Positions 28,616 to 38,075 are shown, numbered from the stretch's first letter. The stretch: 64,000 nucleotides of DNA from JAADHY01 sp964428935 (GCA_964428935.1 CAYSAG010000001.1:8065-72064), one strand, 5' to 3'. Program-made: numbers and translations. The notes: generated by a model not told the origin, from the letters alone.

Positions 28616-28929
28616 GCGCGTCGGGCGACGCTCCGGCCGGCGCTGGCAATTTGTCGGGCAATGGCCTAACATGCGGCTGTCGTGACCGTCTGCCGAGTGG
28701 CGGGAGGCGTCGCGTGCCGGCGCTGCTTCGCGCTTCCCGGCGAGCAGTCGGGTCTGCAACCGCCGTTGGAACCGGACCTTGGTACCGGCCACGTCGGGTG
28801 GCGGTCCGTTGGGCGAAGACGACTTGGCCCTTCCGGCCACGACCCCGTCGCCACGCTCCGGCCGTTTCAGACCGAGCCGTCACGTCCAGTCAAGCTACAC
28901 TTCGAAACGAAGAAAGGGAGACGCAAGTC
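28616..28929. other. 314-bp gap before ferritin
   Basis: No gene. No Fur-like palindrome recognised. Confidence 0.4.
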
Positions 28930-29439
28930 ATGTTGAGCCAGACCATTCAGGACGCGCTGAACCGCCAGTTGAACGCCGAGTTTGCTTCGTCGTACCTTTA
29001 CCTTTCCATGTCGGCCTGGTGCGAAAGCCAGAACCTGACGGGAATGGCTCAATGGATGCGAATGCAGGCCCAGGAGGAGTGGGAACACGGCATGAAAATT
29101 TTCGGGTTCATTCACGACCGCGACGGGCAGGTCGTTCTGGACGCCATTCCCGCCCCGCAGTCGCAATGGGACTCGCCTTTGGCCCTTTTCCAAGCCGCCT
29201 ACGACCACGAGTGCGGTGTGACCCGCGGAATCAACGAGCTGGTCGACCTGGTGCTGCAGGAAAAAGACCACGCCACCTACACGTTCCTGCAATGGTTTGT
29301 GTCGGAGCAGGTGGAGGAAGAGTCGACGGTGAAGAGCATTGTGGACCGCCTGAAGTTGGTGGGCGACGAGGTTAGCGCCTTGCTGTTCCTCGACAGCCAG
29401 CTCGGTCAGCGGTCGTCGTCCACGCCCACCGGGCCGTAG
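28930..29439 (+). CDS. ftnA: Bacterial non-haem ferritin
   Basis: 169 residues from ATG 28930, with GGGAG upstream; longer in-frame readings are unlike the family. It stores iron as a 24-mer. The ferroxidase residues are visible: Glu in RQLNAEFASSYLY, the E-x2-H pair in EEWEHGMKIF, and Glu/Gln in FLQWFVSEQVEEE. The length fits FtnA rather than bacterioferritin, and no haem-ligand Met was noticed. It is a single-gene unit. Confidence 0.93.
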   Translation: MLSQTIQDALNRQLNAEFASSYLYLSMSAWCESQNLTGMAQWMRMQAQEEWEHGMKIFGFIHDRDGQVVLDAIPAPQSQWDSPLALFQAAYDHECGVTRGINELVDLVLQEKDHATYTFLQWFVSEQVEEESTVKSIVDRLKLVGDEVSALLFLDSQLGQRSSSTPTGP

Positions 29440-29450
29440 TTTGGTCGTCG

Positions 29451-29468
29451 GGGCGCCGGCCGGCGCCC
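29451..29468. repeat. 18-bp perfect GC palindrome after ferritin
   Basis: GGGCGCCGG/CCGGCGCCC, 11 bp past the ferritin stop. There is no T-run after it, so it is not a standard intrinsic terminator; it could stabilise the 3' end. Confidence 0.45.
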
Positions 29469-29614
29469 GCTCGAGCGACACGACGTGACCGGCTCGAACA
29501 GCCAGCTCGCCAACTTCAGGACAGCGACGGAAGCTGCACGGCGCGGCGGACGTCGCTCTCGGCCGAGCGACCCTCTGACTTCCTCGCCACTCTTCGCCAC
29601 CGGTCGCGCTTCTC

Positions 29615-30763
29615 ATGCCCCTGAACGTGTTCGACCTGGACGGCCTGCAGGCGGCCGCGTTCGTGGACCGGCCGAACCGTTTCGTCGTGCGCTGTCGGCT
29701 GGGGCGACGACTGGTCACGGCCTTTCTGCCGAACCCGGGACGACTGTGGGAGTTGCTGCTCCCGGGGGCGACCGTCCACTTGTTGCCGCGAGACGTCTCG
29801 GAGACTTCGACCACGAAGCACGCCTACACGGCCGTGGCCGTGGAGCGAGATGGCCGGCCCGTGCTCTTGCACACGCACTGGACCAACCGCGTGGTCCGCA
29901 CGTTGCTAGAACGGCGACTCGTCCCCGGCCTGGAAGACGCAACGGTGCTGGCCGCCGAAGTGCAGGAAGGACGCAGTCGGTTCGACTTCTTGCTGCAGCA
30001 AGGTCGAAGCCGGCTGCTGTTGGAAGTCAAGTCGTGCACGCTGTTCGGCAACCGCGTGGCCATGTTTCCGGACGCCGTGACGGAGCGGGGACGGCGACAC
30101 TTGTTGGAGCTGGCGTCGCTGAGTCGTCCTGGGCAACGGCCTGTCGTGCTGTTCCTGGTCCACACGCCCGACGTGGACTGGTTCCTTCCAGACTACCACA
30201 CCGACCTGGCCTTCAGCCAAACGCTGCTCCACGTGCGGAACGAGCTGCAAGTGATTCCGGTCGCCGTTCGGTGGACGCGGCGACTGACGTTGAGCGGCCC
30301 GGTCAAGCGTCTGGAGGTTCCTTGGTCCTTTGTCGAACAGGAGGCTCGAGACCGCGGAAGCTACCTGCTGATTCTTCGGTTGAGCGGCCGTCGGACGGTC
30401 GAGGTGGGACGGCTCGGACGCCACGACTTCGCCCCAGGCTACTACGTCTACGTCGGCTCCGCTCAGACAGGCCTGTCGGCCCGGCTGGTCCGGCACGTCC
30501 GTCGCCGAAAAAGACTGCACTGGCACGTGGACTACCTGCGGCAAGTGGCCGACGAGTGCGTTCCGTTGGCCGTGCGGTCGTCCAGGCGTGAGGAATGCGA
30601 ATTGGCGGGCGCTTTGGAAGGCCTGTTCGTTCCTGGCCCGACCGGGTTCGGCTCGTCCGACTGCGACTGCCCCACGCACTTGTTCTACTCCGACACACCT
30701 CCGCTCCACCGACCGGACTTCCACGAACTGCTGCAACGTTTTCGAATGCGACGGCCGGAGTAA
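29615..30763 (+). CDS. sfsA: SfsA nuclease-like protein fused to a DUF123 (GIY-YIG-like) domain
   Basis: 382 residues against about 235 for SfsA alone. The SfsA part has RFVVRCRLGRRLVTAFLPNPGRL near the start, then RFDFLL ... LLLEVKSCTL (the nuclease-like Asp and E-x-K) and MFPDAVTERGRRHL. After residue 240 a DUF123 domain starts SYLLILRLSG and continues HDFAPGYYVYVGSAQTGL ... RHVRR ... HWHVDYL. SfsA affects sugar-utilisation gene expression in E. coli and resembles DNA/RNA nucleases; DUF123 is a GIY-YIG-like domain of uncertain function. The fusion suggests a role on nucleic acid. No neighbours inform the function. Confidence 0.85.
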   Translation: MPLNVFDLDGLQAAAFVDRPNRFVVRCRLGRRLVTAFLPNPGRLWELLLPGATVHLLPRDVSETSTTKHAYTAVAVERDGRPVLLHTHWTNRVVRTLLERRLVPGLEDATVLAAEVQEGRSRFDFLLQQGRSRLLLEVKSCTLFGNRVAMFPDAVTERGRRHLLELASLSRPGQRPVVLFLVHTPDVDWFLPDYHTDLAFSQTLLHVRNELQVIPVAVRWTRRLTLSGPVKRLEVPWSFVEQEARDRGSYLLILRLSGRRTVEVGRLGRHDFAPGYYVYVGSAQTGLSARLVRHVRRRKRLHWHVDYLRQVADECVPLAVRSSRREECELAGALEGLFVPGPTGFGSSDCDCPTHLFYSDTPPLHRPDFHELLQRFRMRRPE

Positions 30764-31019
30764 CGCGAACGTTTGCTCCTGTCGGTCTTTTCGTCGCAAC
30801 CGTCTTCGCCCGGACGGCGCTGGCCTTCGACGGGCGCCGACACCGACGCGGGCGTCCGTGGAAAAGCCTCTTCCGGCTGAGCCCGCTCCGTCCGCTCTCG
30901 AGCTCGTCCTGACGGAAGTCCGCCACGCGGTTCAAGTGGTCGACCAGTGCATTTGACAACCTCGAACGGCGACCTAGGGTTGCCGTGTCCGTTGGGCTTT
31001 CGAACTGGGGAGGGGCAGC

Positions 31020-31520
31020 ATGGACACACCACTGACCGACAAGCTGAACGTCGTCGGAACAACGCCGTCGCCGCCGCGAGGCAGTTCCCGTTGGACGCCG
31101 CTGGACGTCCTGCGGGCTTGTCCTTCGACCAGTCGACACGTCGACTGCTTGGTGGCCAGTTGGACACCCGACCGAATGCCGCTGGCCATTCGAAAGCGGC
31201 ACCGAGTGCCTTTCATTCAGCCCTTGTGGGCCATTCCGCTGAACGACTTGTTCCACGCCGTCGGAGAACCGGTGCTCGGGCAAGCGCAAGACCTGTCCAT
31301 TGGCGGCGTGTCGTTCTGGCACAAGGCGGCCATTACCACCAAGCACGTCGCGCTGTCTTTCTCGTCCGACCAAACCGACCTGCCGTGGATTGTGACCCGG
31401 CTGAAGTGGTGTCGCTTCAAAGACGACGGCACGTACGTCAGCGGCGGTCTGTTCGTGTGCACGGTTTGGCTGAGCGAGTGTTTTCCACAGCCGAAGGCGG
31501 AAGAAGTTCCGACCCGCTGA
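31020..31520 (+). CDS. PilZ-domain protein
   Basis: 166 residues, ATG after GGAGGGG. The segment from about residue 85 to 150 (ends QDLSIGGVSFW ... WCRFKDDGTYVSGGLFV) is a PilZ beta-barrel with the D-x-S-x-x-G motif. The preceding Arg-rich part (AIRKRHRVPF) could supply the RxxxR half. PilZ domains bind cyclic di-GMP and control motility or polysaccharide export. The protein has no other domain. The assignment rests on the motif; ligand binding is not certain. Confidence 0.75.
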   Translation: MDTPLTDKLNVVGTTPSPPRGSSRWTPLDVLRACPSTSRHVDCLVASWTPDRMPLAIRKRHRVPFIQPLWAIPLNDLFHAVGEPVLGQAQDLSIGGVSFWHKAAITTKHVALSFSSDQTDLPWIVTRLKWCRFKDDGTYVSGGLFVCTVWLSECFPQPKAEEVPTR

Positions 31521-31564
31521 CGGCGTCGGCGGTTCGGCTCCGTCGAGCCGCAAGCACGGCTCGC

Positions 31565-32404
31565 TCAGTTCCACGCGGCGACGGAACGGCGAGCCTCGGC
31601 CAACTGCTCCGCCAGGTAGTCCGCCTCTTCCGGCGGTGCCGTGCGCAGGCAGCTTTCCAGCAACTCCAGAGCCGCCGCGGCGTGTCCGGCTTTCAAAGAC
31701 AGCACGGCCAAGTCTCGTCGTTGTTCGAACGAAGCCGGCTGCAGAGCGCAAAGCCGTCGCTGAACCAACCAAGCCGCTTGCCACTTCTCGCGCTGAACGT
31801 GGAGCAGTTTGAGCTGAGTGAGCCAACGCAAGACGACGGCCCGCGCCGAAGCGGGCTCCAGCTGTCTCACAATTCGAGCCGGCGGCACCTGAGTTCGCGC
31901 GGCCAGCCACGCCACACACTCGTCCGCCTCCAACAGACGTCCGCCGTGAAACGCGTCGAGGAACAAGGGCCCTTCTGCGCTTTCGTAGCGAGTCAGAAAG
32001 TACGTCGGCGCGGCCACCCCGTTCAGCTCAATCAACACGGCGTCGGCCACGGACATGTAAAGCAGCGACAGTCCCAACGGCGCACCCCGGCCCGAGTCAA
32101 TGATTCGGTGCAGGAAGTAACCGTCCGGTGACTCAAGGACCGACGCGTCGCCGACCAGCCCGTGTCGGTCGGCCAGACACGCGGCCAGGCGTCGCAGCGC
32201 GTCGGCCTCGGACCACGCCAACGCCACTTCGCCCAACAGCTCTTCCCGCCGTCCAGCAATCCACTGCAAGGTGTCGTCGGGTCGAACGTCTGGGTCGAGG
32301 TCTGCGGCCAGCTCGGCCGAAAGCCGCGCCCAGTCGACGCGGGTCGCTCGCAACGCCAACTTCGCAAATTCGTCTCCGGGAATCGGTCCAAAGAGGTCGT
32401 TCAT
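31565..32404 (-). CDS. SirB1/transglutaminase-like family protein
   Basis: 279 residues from ATG 32404; an upstream ATG at 32464 is disfavoured because its extra residues look like spacer. The core has YFLHRIIDSGRGAPLGLSLLYMSVADAV, the signature of the SirB1 N-terminal/transglutaminase-like_2 family (LHxVLxxRxGxPLxLSLLYL). It is followed by tetratricopeptide-like helices towards the C-terminus (VQRRLCALQPASFEQRRDLAVLSLKAG). The family is cytoplasmic and widespread; its function is not established. It is convergent with the PilZ gene, 44 bp away. Confidence 0.8.
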   Translation of the reverse strand: MNDLFGPIPGDEFAKLALRATRVDWARLSAELAADLDPDVRPDDTLQWIAGRREELLGEVALAWSEADALRRLAACLADRHGLVGDASVLESPDGYFLHRIIDSGRGAPLGLSLLYMSVADAVLIELNGVAAPTYFLTRYESAEGPLFLDAFHGGRLLEADECVAWLAARTQVPPARIVRQLEPASARAVVLRWLTQLKLLHVQREKWQAAWLVQRRLCALQPASFEQRRDLAVLSLKAGHAAAALELLESCLRTAPPEEADYLAEQLAEARRSVAAWN

Positions 32405-33013
32405 GGTTGCCAAGTCGAGAAAGAGTAGGCTGACAGGCAGGTGAGTTACGGGAAAGGAAATCAAACGACGAAGGGTAAAAGGGCGGCGAATTCTAGTGAC
32501 GAGCTCGGTCCGTCACAATTCCAAGTCCGTACACGTTCAAGCCGACGCGAGGAAGAAGCCGACGCGACGAGACAGCGGCTGGGAAAGTGCATGGGTTTTT
32601 CCGCCGCGGCGGGCGGCGGAGCCTGTTGTGCGCGAGGACGTGTTGTCGAGCTGCAGGCCGAGCGTTGCGGGTCGGCCAGGAGTAGGCTGTCGGCGGCGCG
32701 ACCCGGTGAGCCCGTCGGCCTGACGGCCGTGCCGCAACCGGCGCGCCGGCGGGTCCGCTGGTCCGCGCCAGAGCCCCAAGAACGGGTTCCCACAAGAAGC
32801 CGCAGAAACTACAGTTCGCACTCCACCGTGTGCCCCTCTCCGCCCTGAGCAAAGCCCCGTCGACGTGGGCTTGCAGTTCCGTTCGCCTTCCGCTCGCGGC
32901 CCCGCCGGCACTGGCGTTCGTTTCGGCCGTTCCGGTCTGCTGCCGAGTTCCTTTCCGGCCGGTGCAGCTGGCCGCAGCAGAGGTGGAGCAGCTTCGTTTC
33001 GGGAGACCCTGAA
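32405..33013. other. 609-bp gene-free divergent region
   Basis: Lies between the SirB1-like gene and the small lipoprotein. Open frames here have the Arg/Gly/Pro composition of random GC-rich DNA. Confidence 0.45.
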
Positions 33014-33283
33014 ATGAAAGGCTTGCGTTTGGTCCTTGCCCTGCTCGTGCTCGTCGTGCTGAGCACCGTCGCGGTTGGTTGTGCAAACTTCACCCAAACC
33101 GGCGTGGGCCGGCTGTTGTACGAACTGCAGCCGCACCGACTGTGGCGACTGAACCAAACGCCCGGCCCGACGACCGACGCTGCCGCCTACTACAGCGTGC
33201 CGCCCGGTCGAGTCGTTTGGAAAGACACCGGCCGGCCGGACTTGCAGCCGACGCCCCGGCAGCCTCGACCGCTCGAGCCGTGA
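33014..33283 (+). CDS. Small predicted lipoprotein
   Basis: 89 residues. A hydrophobic signal (LRLVLALLVLVVLSTVAVGC) ends in a lipobox Cys, so the mature protein of about 66 residues should be lipid-anchored. The mature part is Pro/Tyr/Arg containing (RLLYELQPHRLWRLNQTPGP) with no recognisable fold. The SD is weak. It stands alone between divergent and convergent neighbours. No family recognised. Confidence 0.6.
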   Translation: MKGLRLVLALLVLVVLSTVAVGCANFTQTGVGRLLYELQPHRLWRLNQTPGPTTDAAAYYSVPPGRVVWKDTGRPDLQPTPRQPRPLEP

Positions 33284-33513
33284 CGCCGCTTGCCGTCGCA
33301 GTGCGTTGGGCCGACGGTGCGCGTTCGGACCGCGACGTTCCCGGCGCCGACCGCTCGTGTGCTCATTGCGTCGACGCAGCGGGGTGTTCGTCTTTCGCCG
33401 GCGAGCAGAAGTTGGCAAGTTTGCGTCCCGCGACAGTCCAGACACGTCAGGCCCCGTGCCGCCGGCGACCGAAAAGCTTTCGAAACGCACCGGGCCGTCG
33501 GAAGGACGGGCCG

Positions 33514-34578
33514 CTACTGCTCGCTCACCAGCCGAGCGGCTCCGCGGCTGAGCAGGGTCTGAGCCAAACGTCGTCCGACCTGTTCGGCCTGATCGACCGG
33601 GGCTTGGTCCTTCGCCGTCAACCGCTCCCGTCCGTCGCGGCTCAACACGACCGCCTCCAGCGTCAGCCGGCCGTCGGCCACTTCAGACCAAACGCCGACG
33701 GGAGCGTGGCAACCGGCTCGCAGCTCCGCCAGCAACGCCCTCTCGGCCACCACCCGCCTGAACGTGGCCGGGTGGTTGATTTTCTCCAGCAGCTCGCGGC
33801 AACGCTCGTCGTCGACGCGGCATTCGATTCCAAGAGCGCCCTGCCCCACGGCCGGGAACAGCAGCGGCGGCCCGAGCACGGCCGAAATGCGTCGCTCCAA
33901 GCCCAGCCGTCGCAGTCCGGCTTCCGCCAGCACCAGCACGTCGCACTGGCCGTCGTCAAGCTTTCGCAGGCGCGTCTCGACGTTGCCGCGAATGTCCACG
34001 ACCTGCAGGTCCGGCCGAAGGTGCAGCAACTGAGCCTGGCGACGGAGACTGCCGCTGCCCACGCGAGCGGCCTCGGGAAGTTGGTCCAGCAGTTCCTGAG
34101 CCGTGCGAGGCGGAGCGGTTGGGTGGGCCCGTCCCGCGCCGGCGGGTTGTTCGGCGTCGAGGACCGACCGTGTCGTCTGGTTCGCGTCGGGTGAGTCTGT
34201 GTGCTCCGGCGACAAGGACGGCGACCCGGTGCAGTTCCCTGGCCGCTGAGGCAAAACCAGAGCGTCTCGGACCGGACCTCGCTCGGGAACCGCGGCCAAC
34301 ACGAGCCCTTCGACCGGTTCGGTCGGCAGGTCCTTCAGACTGTGGACGGCCAAGTCCGCTCGGCCGTCCAAAACGGCCCGCTGCACCTCGCGGGTGAAAA
34401 CGCCAATTCCGCCAAGCGAGGCCAAAGAGCGAACCCGGTCGCGGTCGCCCTGCGTCGTCACCTCGACCAGCTCCACTTCCAGACCGCCGACGCGGCGCAA
34501 GCTCTCGGCGACAAACCTCGCTTGCCACTTGGCCAATTGACTGGCGCGCGTGGCGATTCGAATGGCCGTTCCGTTCAT
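33514..34578 (-). CDS. hemC: Porphobilinogen deaminase (hydroxymethylbilane synthase)
   Basis: 354 residues from ATG 34578, about 45 longer than usual. It assembles four porphobilinogens into hydroxymethylbilane for haem, needed here for the many cytochromes. Seen are IRIATRASQLAKWQA, DLAVHSLKDLPT, GSGSLRRQAQLL, IRGNVETRL and the dipyrromethane-attachment Cys in RAGCHAP. The extra residues form a hydrophilic Pro/Thr/Ser/Gln insert (about 117-162) just before VGSGSLRR, at the domain 1/2 junction. The start lies two bases after the stop of the DUF502 gene, so the two are probably one transcript. Confidence 0.92.
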   Translation of the reverse strand: MNGTAIRIATRASQLAKWQARFVAESLRRVGGLEVELVEVTTQGDRDRVRSLASLGGIGVFTREVQRAVLDGRADLAVHSLKDLPTEPVEGLVLAAVPERGPVRDALVLPQRPGNCTGSPSLSPEHTDSPDANQTTRSVLDAEQPAGAGRAHPTAPPRTAQELLDQLPEAARVGSGSLRRQAQLLHLRPDLQVVDIRGNVETRLRKLDDGQCDVLVLAEAGLRRLGLERRISAVLGPPLLFPAVGQGALGIECRVDDERCRELLEKINHPATFRRVVAERALLAELRAGCHAPVGVWSEVADGRLTLEAVVLSRDGRERLTAKDQAPVDQAEQVGRRLAQTLLSRGAARLVSEQ

Positions 34579-34580
34579 GG

Positions 34581-35789
34581 TCAATCGGTTTCGTCCTTCT
34601 TGTTGGCGTCGGTCGGTCCGGCCGGTTCGGGACCGGGGTGAGGGCGAAAGTGGGAAGTCTGTGAGGCGTCTTCGTCAGGACGCGGCGCTTGTCCGTTGGA
34701 GGGCTCGGCCGAGGCGGACGCGGCGTCTCCGTCCGACGGCCTGGGAAACAACGGGCGACTGGCCGCGGCCAAACGCTTCGCCAGCTCCTTCTGGAGCAGC
34801 TCCGGAGTCACTCGTTGTCGTGGCGGCACGTGCACGCCGCACGAAATGCAAAACTGGAAGGCTTGGTCAATGGTCAGGTCCAGGTCAATGACCTCACTGC
34901 GCGGCACGCACACCGTGAAACCGGTGAAGGGAGCGGGCGAGGTGGGAATGAGCACGCTGACCATCGGCTCGCCGGCCGCGGCCGTCACTTGCAACAGTCC
35001 CTCGCCGGTCACAAACCCCAGCGACCAGATTCCCCGCCGCGGGTACTCCACCGCCACCACGCGGTTGTACTGGACCGTCCGTTCGCTGAAAAGAAACTCG
35101 GTCACTTGCTTGACCGGTGAGTACACGTTGCTAATGACGGGCAGCCGGTTCAGAAAGACGTTTTCGACCTTTGCCACCGCCCACGCCCCCACGCGTGCCG
35201 TACCAATGCGACCCACGTAGTACAGCACCACAATGGCCACCGACACCGCCAAGACACTCAGACCAACGTAACCGAACGGGTTCCGGACCTCGGCCAACTC
35301 CATGTAGAAGCCGGTGACGGTGTGAGGCACTTCGTTTGGTGCGTGTCGAACGGCCACCTGAATGTACTCGTTGTAGGGCACGGCACGACGACTGCCGCCG
35401 AGCGGCACGTAGACCGCGTCCGCAATTCTTTCGTAAATCCGCTCGACGTTCCGCCCTTGTTCGGCCTCACGTTGAGCGTTTTCCAACACCTGCCGCACCC
35501 AGCTCACGTCGTCCGGTTCCACCAGGTAGTTGGTGCCGCAGTAGGGCAAGGGCGGACCGTTCGGAACACGCTGCAAATCTCGCGTCGGAACCGAATGGTC
35601 AATCAACTCAGCAATGCCGAACCGGACAACCGTCGCAATCGGTTGAATGATGTAGTCGTTGATGCCGCGACCAATCCAAATCAGGATGACCAAAGTCAGC
35701 ACGGGTGGCAAAATGATGGCCAGTCCCTTTAAAAGGAACTGGACACCGGGCGGTCGCCGTTTCGGAGTGCTGGCCACTGGTTCCGGCAT
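34581..35789 (-). CDS. DUF502 family inner-membrane protein
   Basis: 402 residues from the ATG of MPEPVAS; the open frame continues far upstream but overlaps comF and lacks protein-like composition. Two transmembrane segments (LLKGLAIILPPVLTLVILIWIG and VGLSVLAVSVAIVVLYYVGRIG) frame an insert of about 150 residues that is larger than in most DUF502 proteins. Downstream is the family core: LNRLPVISNVYSPVKQV, then FVTGEGLL, and VLIPTSPAPFTGFTVCVPR. The C-terminal 60 residues are a disordered Pro/Asp/Glu tail. The function is unknown; the family is also found in plants (LCV-like). It is upstream of hemC in the same unit. Confidence 0.85.
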   Translation of the reverse strand: MPEPVASTPKRRPPGVQFLLKGLAIILPPVLTLVILIWIGRGINDYIIQPIATVVRFGIAELIDHSVPTRDLQRVPNGPPLPYCGTNYLVEPDDVSWVRQVLENAQREAEQGRNVERIYERIADAVYVPLGGSRRAVPYNEYIQVAVRHAPNEVPHTVTGFYMELAEVRNPFGYVGLSVLAVSVAIVVLYYVGRIGTARVGAWAVAKVENVFLNRLPVISNVYSPVKQVTEFLFSERTVQYNRVVAVEYPRRGIWSLGFVTGEGLLQVTAAAGEPMVSVLIPTSPAPFTGFTVCVPRSEVIDLDLTIDQAFQFCISCGVHVPPRQRVTPELLQKELAKRLAAASRPLFPRPSDGDAASASAEPSNGQAPRPDEDASQTSHFRPHPGPEPAGPTDANKKDETD

Positions 35790-35938
35790 CGGTGAGTCTC
35801 CCGAAAGCGCGTGTGTGCAGACGGGGCGAGCTTGTCTCGTCCAGACGTCTGCCAGACAGTCCGTCGGCCGAGACCGCGACCGGCAAGGAAAGACCATGGA
35901 AGTGGCGTGCCGAAAGTCCGCTGCTGAGCCGGCCGCTT

Positions 35939-36820
35939 TCACGCGTGCTTGGGAACAACGGCGACGACTGCAACGACCACCCGCTCCGCTCCCGCCCGAC
36001 GGAGCACCTCCGCACAACGGTCGGCCGTCGTCCCCGTGGTCAGGATGTCGTCGACCAGCAGAACCGTCCGTCCTCGCACGGCCGACGGACGCTTGACGCG
36101 AAACGCCCCGCTCAAGTTCTGCCGCCGTTTCTCTGCGGGTAAGCTGGACTGGTCGGGAGTGAGTCGCACCTTGGCGAGTATATTTCCGCGAAACGGTACT
36201 TTCAAGTAGCGTGCCAGCACCGTGGCGACGACCGCCGCCGAGTTGTGTGTGCTGGTCAGCCGTTTGGTCCAGTGCTGAGGAACTGGCACCACGAAGTCTG
36301 GCCCGACCTCTCGCAACCGCTCGCCCTGCTCCTGCCACAGCAGCACCGCCAGCGCAACGCCCAAGGGATATCCTCCCGGGTCCTTCGCTCGAACGCACGC
36401 CGCTCGCAGCCAGTCCACGTACGTTCCCAGTCGAACGACCTGGGCAAAACGGAACCGACGCCGACGACAGTGCAAGCAGCCGTTCGACGTGTCGGCGTAC
36501 GGCCCGACGGGCATGCCACAACGAGGACAGCCCGGACGAACCGTGGACAGAGCCGCCGAGCGGCAACTGTCGCACAACGGGACGACCGCTGGGAGCCCGA
36601 GCAACTTCAGCAGCCGCGTCGCTCGGCCGTCCGAAGACTTCCCGCCGGACAACGCGACCGACAAGTCAACCGCTCCGCCGCAGAACGGACAGACGCTCGG
36701 CAAGACGAACTCGAACAAGCCGGCCCAACACCGCACAGCCAGTTGCGTAAGTCGCCGCCGAGCGTTCGACACCCAGCAGTTGCGGAGGGCCGGCGACGGG
36801 AGATTCCTTGTCAGAGACAT
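35939..36820 (-). CDS. comF: ComF-type phosphoribosyltransferase-domain protein
   Basis: 293 residues. Two Cys pairs in the N-terminal half (CPFCGG, LCDSC, RCGMP, LHCRRR) form a zinc-ribbon-like module. The PRPP-binding loop is VLLVDDILTTGTT near residue 250, preceded by QNLSGAFRV, exactly as in ComF/GntX. In competent bacteria ComF assists uptake or processing of single-stranded DNA; elsewhere its role is unclear. No other competence genes are nearby. The insertion AVDLSVALSGGKSSDGRATRLLK between Cys pairs is longer than usual. Confidence 0.85.
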   Translation of the reverse strand: MSLTRNLPSPALRNCWVSNARRRLTQLAVRCWAGLFEFVLPSVCPFCGGAVDLSVALSGGKSSDGRATRLLKLLGLPAVVPLCDSCRSAALSTVRPGCPRCGMPVGPYADTSNGCLHCRRRRFRFAQVVRLGTYVDWLRAACVRAKDPGGYPLGVALAVLLWQEQGERLREVGPDFVVPVPQHWTKRLTSTHNSAAVVATVLARYLKVPFRGNILAKVRLTPDQSSLPAEKRRQNLSGAFRVKRPSAVRGRTVLLVDDILTTGTTADRCAEVLRRAGAERVVVAVVAVVPKHA

Positions 36821-36953
36821 TGGGTCGGCCTGCGCAGTTCCGTCGCGATGGCGTCACGACCCGAGAGCCTTCCGACGGCAGCCGGTCAGCACGCGACAAC
36901 GGAGGTTCCTGACGCGTCCGACCATCCACCGGATCGGCCCACAGGCTGGCCGG

Positions 36954-38075
36954 TCAAAACTCCTGCAGCAACTCCAACATTTTCCGGTCCAGACGGTGAC
37001 CGTGAAAGTTCTCGTACTTCACGTCGGACCGTCGTGTGTCCAGGAAGCCAAACCCATGTTCTCCGCGGAAGTTCCACAAGGCCCAGCCCCAGCCGGCCTC
37101 CTTCCACAAGCTCAACACGTCCCGCATCCAACGCAAGGCGACTTCGTGAGGAACGGTGTCGAGAACACCCCACTCACCAACATGGACTCCCACACCGCGT
37201 GCTGCCAATTTCTTCCAAGGACGAATGCACGTCCGTTCGAGCCAAGCTCGATCCAAAACCTGTCCTTTCCGTTTCATGGGCCAACTGGGTTCAGGCCAAT
37301 CCTTCTTTTCCAGCCAGTAGGCCTTGTAGTGTGTGAGCTCACGCGGCTGATACCCGCGGGTGCTTTGCGCCACTCGAGCGTCGACCAGCTCCCAGACCGG
37401 CTCATGGCCCCACGGCATGCCGTCTGAAATGATCAACCGCTCGGGATCTTGTTCCCGGATGGCGGCAATGGCTCGGCGTGCGACTTTGGCGTACGTTTCT
37501 GTCGGAATACGAGCCGGCTCGTTGACCAAATTAAAACTCAATTGCGTAGACGGAATGCCACGGTAGCGAGCTGCAAAATGCGACCAATAATACTCGAACA
37601 GTTTTTGGGCCCTTTCGTCTTTCCACAGATTCATTTTTGTTTTTCGGGCAACTCGGTAACCGGGAGCCCGGTGCATGTTCAGGCAGACGTGGATCCCGTA
37701 CTGTTGTCCCCACTGGACCGCCTGGTCGATCTCTTTCAGCGTTTTTTCATCGAGTCGGTAGGGGTCGTCCGGGTCGGCCCAGCAGCGGTAGTCCATCGGA
37801 AGACGGACGAAGTTGAACCCTAACTCGGCGATCCACTCGAAGTCCGACTCACGGAACGGTTGATTGCCGGGCATCGGGTCGGCGTGGACCCGCATGATGC
37901 TCTCGGCGTCCAACTTCTCCATCAGGTTGAAACCTCGCCAGCGCGGAAGCTTGCGCCACAGCTCCCGACCTGCATCCCGGTCCGTCGACTGAGTCTCGGC
38001 ACGCCCAAGGACCGGGCTGGTGCAGCTGGCAGCAGCACTACAAATGGTTGCCTTCAGGAAGTCGCGTCGTCTCAT
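36954..38075 (-). CDS. Exported glycoside hydrolase family 5 (cellulase-like)
   Basis: 373 residues from ATG 38075. The Tat signal MRRRDFLKATICSAAASC includes a possible lipobox Cys. The mature protein is a (beta/alpha)8 glycosidase: FNFVRLPMDYRCW, HVCLNMHRAPGY, the acid/base Glu in FNLVNEP (near residue 184) and the nucleophile Glu in HVGEWG (near residue 299). GH5 enzymes cleave beta-linked glucans or mannans. It is the first gene of the stretch with many GATC sites and lies divergently from the phosphorylase gene, so the pair could link polysaccharide breakdown to glycogen use; this is speculative. Confidence 0.9.
   Translation of the reverse strand: MRRRDFLKATICSAAASCTSPVLGRAETQSTDRDAGRELWRKLPRWRGFNLMEKLDAESIMRVHADPMPGNQPFRESDFEWIAELGFNFVRLPMDYRCWADPDDPYRLDEKTLKEIDQAVQWGQQYGIHVCLNMHRAPGYRVARKTKMNLWKDERAQKLFEYYWSHFAARYRGIPSTQLSFNLVNEPARIPTETYAKVARRAIAAIREQDPERLIISDGMPWGHEPVWELVDARVAQSTRGYQPRELTHYKAYWLEKKDWPEPSWPMKRKGQVLDRAWLERTCIRPWKKLAARGVGVHVGEWGVLDTVPHEVALRWMRDVLSLWKEAGWGWALWNFRGEHGFGFLDTRRSDVKYENFHGHRLDRKMLELLQEF

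Noticed and set aside
29451..29468. Intrinsic terminator after ferritin
   Set aside because: The palindrome is perfect but has no T-run on either side.
30303..31919. 538-codon frame crossing sfsA, PilZ and the SirB1-like gene
   Set aside because: It runs across three supported genes and has low-complexity Arg/Ser/Gly composition.
34581..36575. 664-codon reading of the DUF502 gene
   Set aside because: The N-terminal 262 codons overlap comF antisense and are unlike protein; the real start is the ATG at MPEPVAS.
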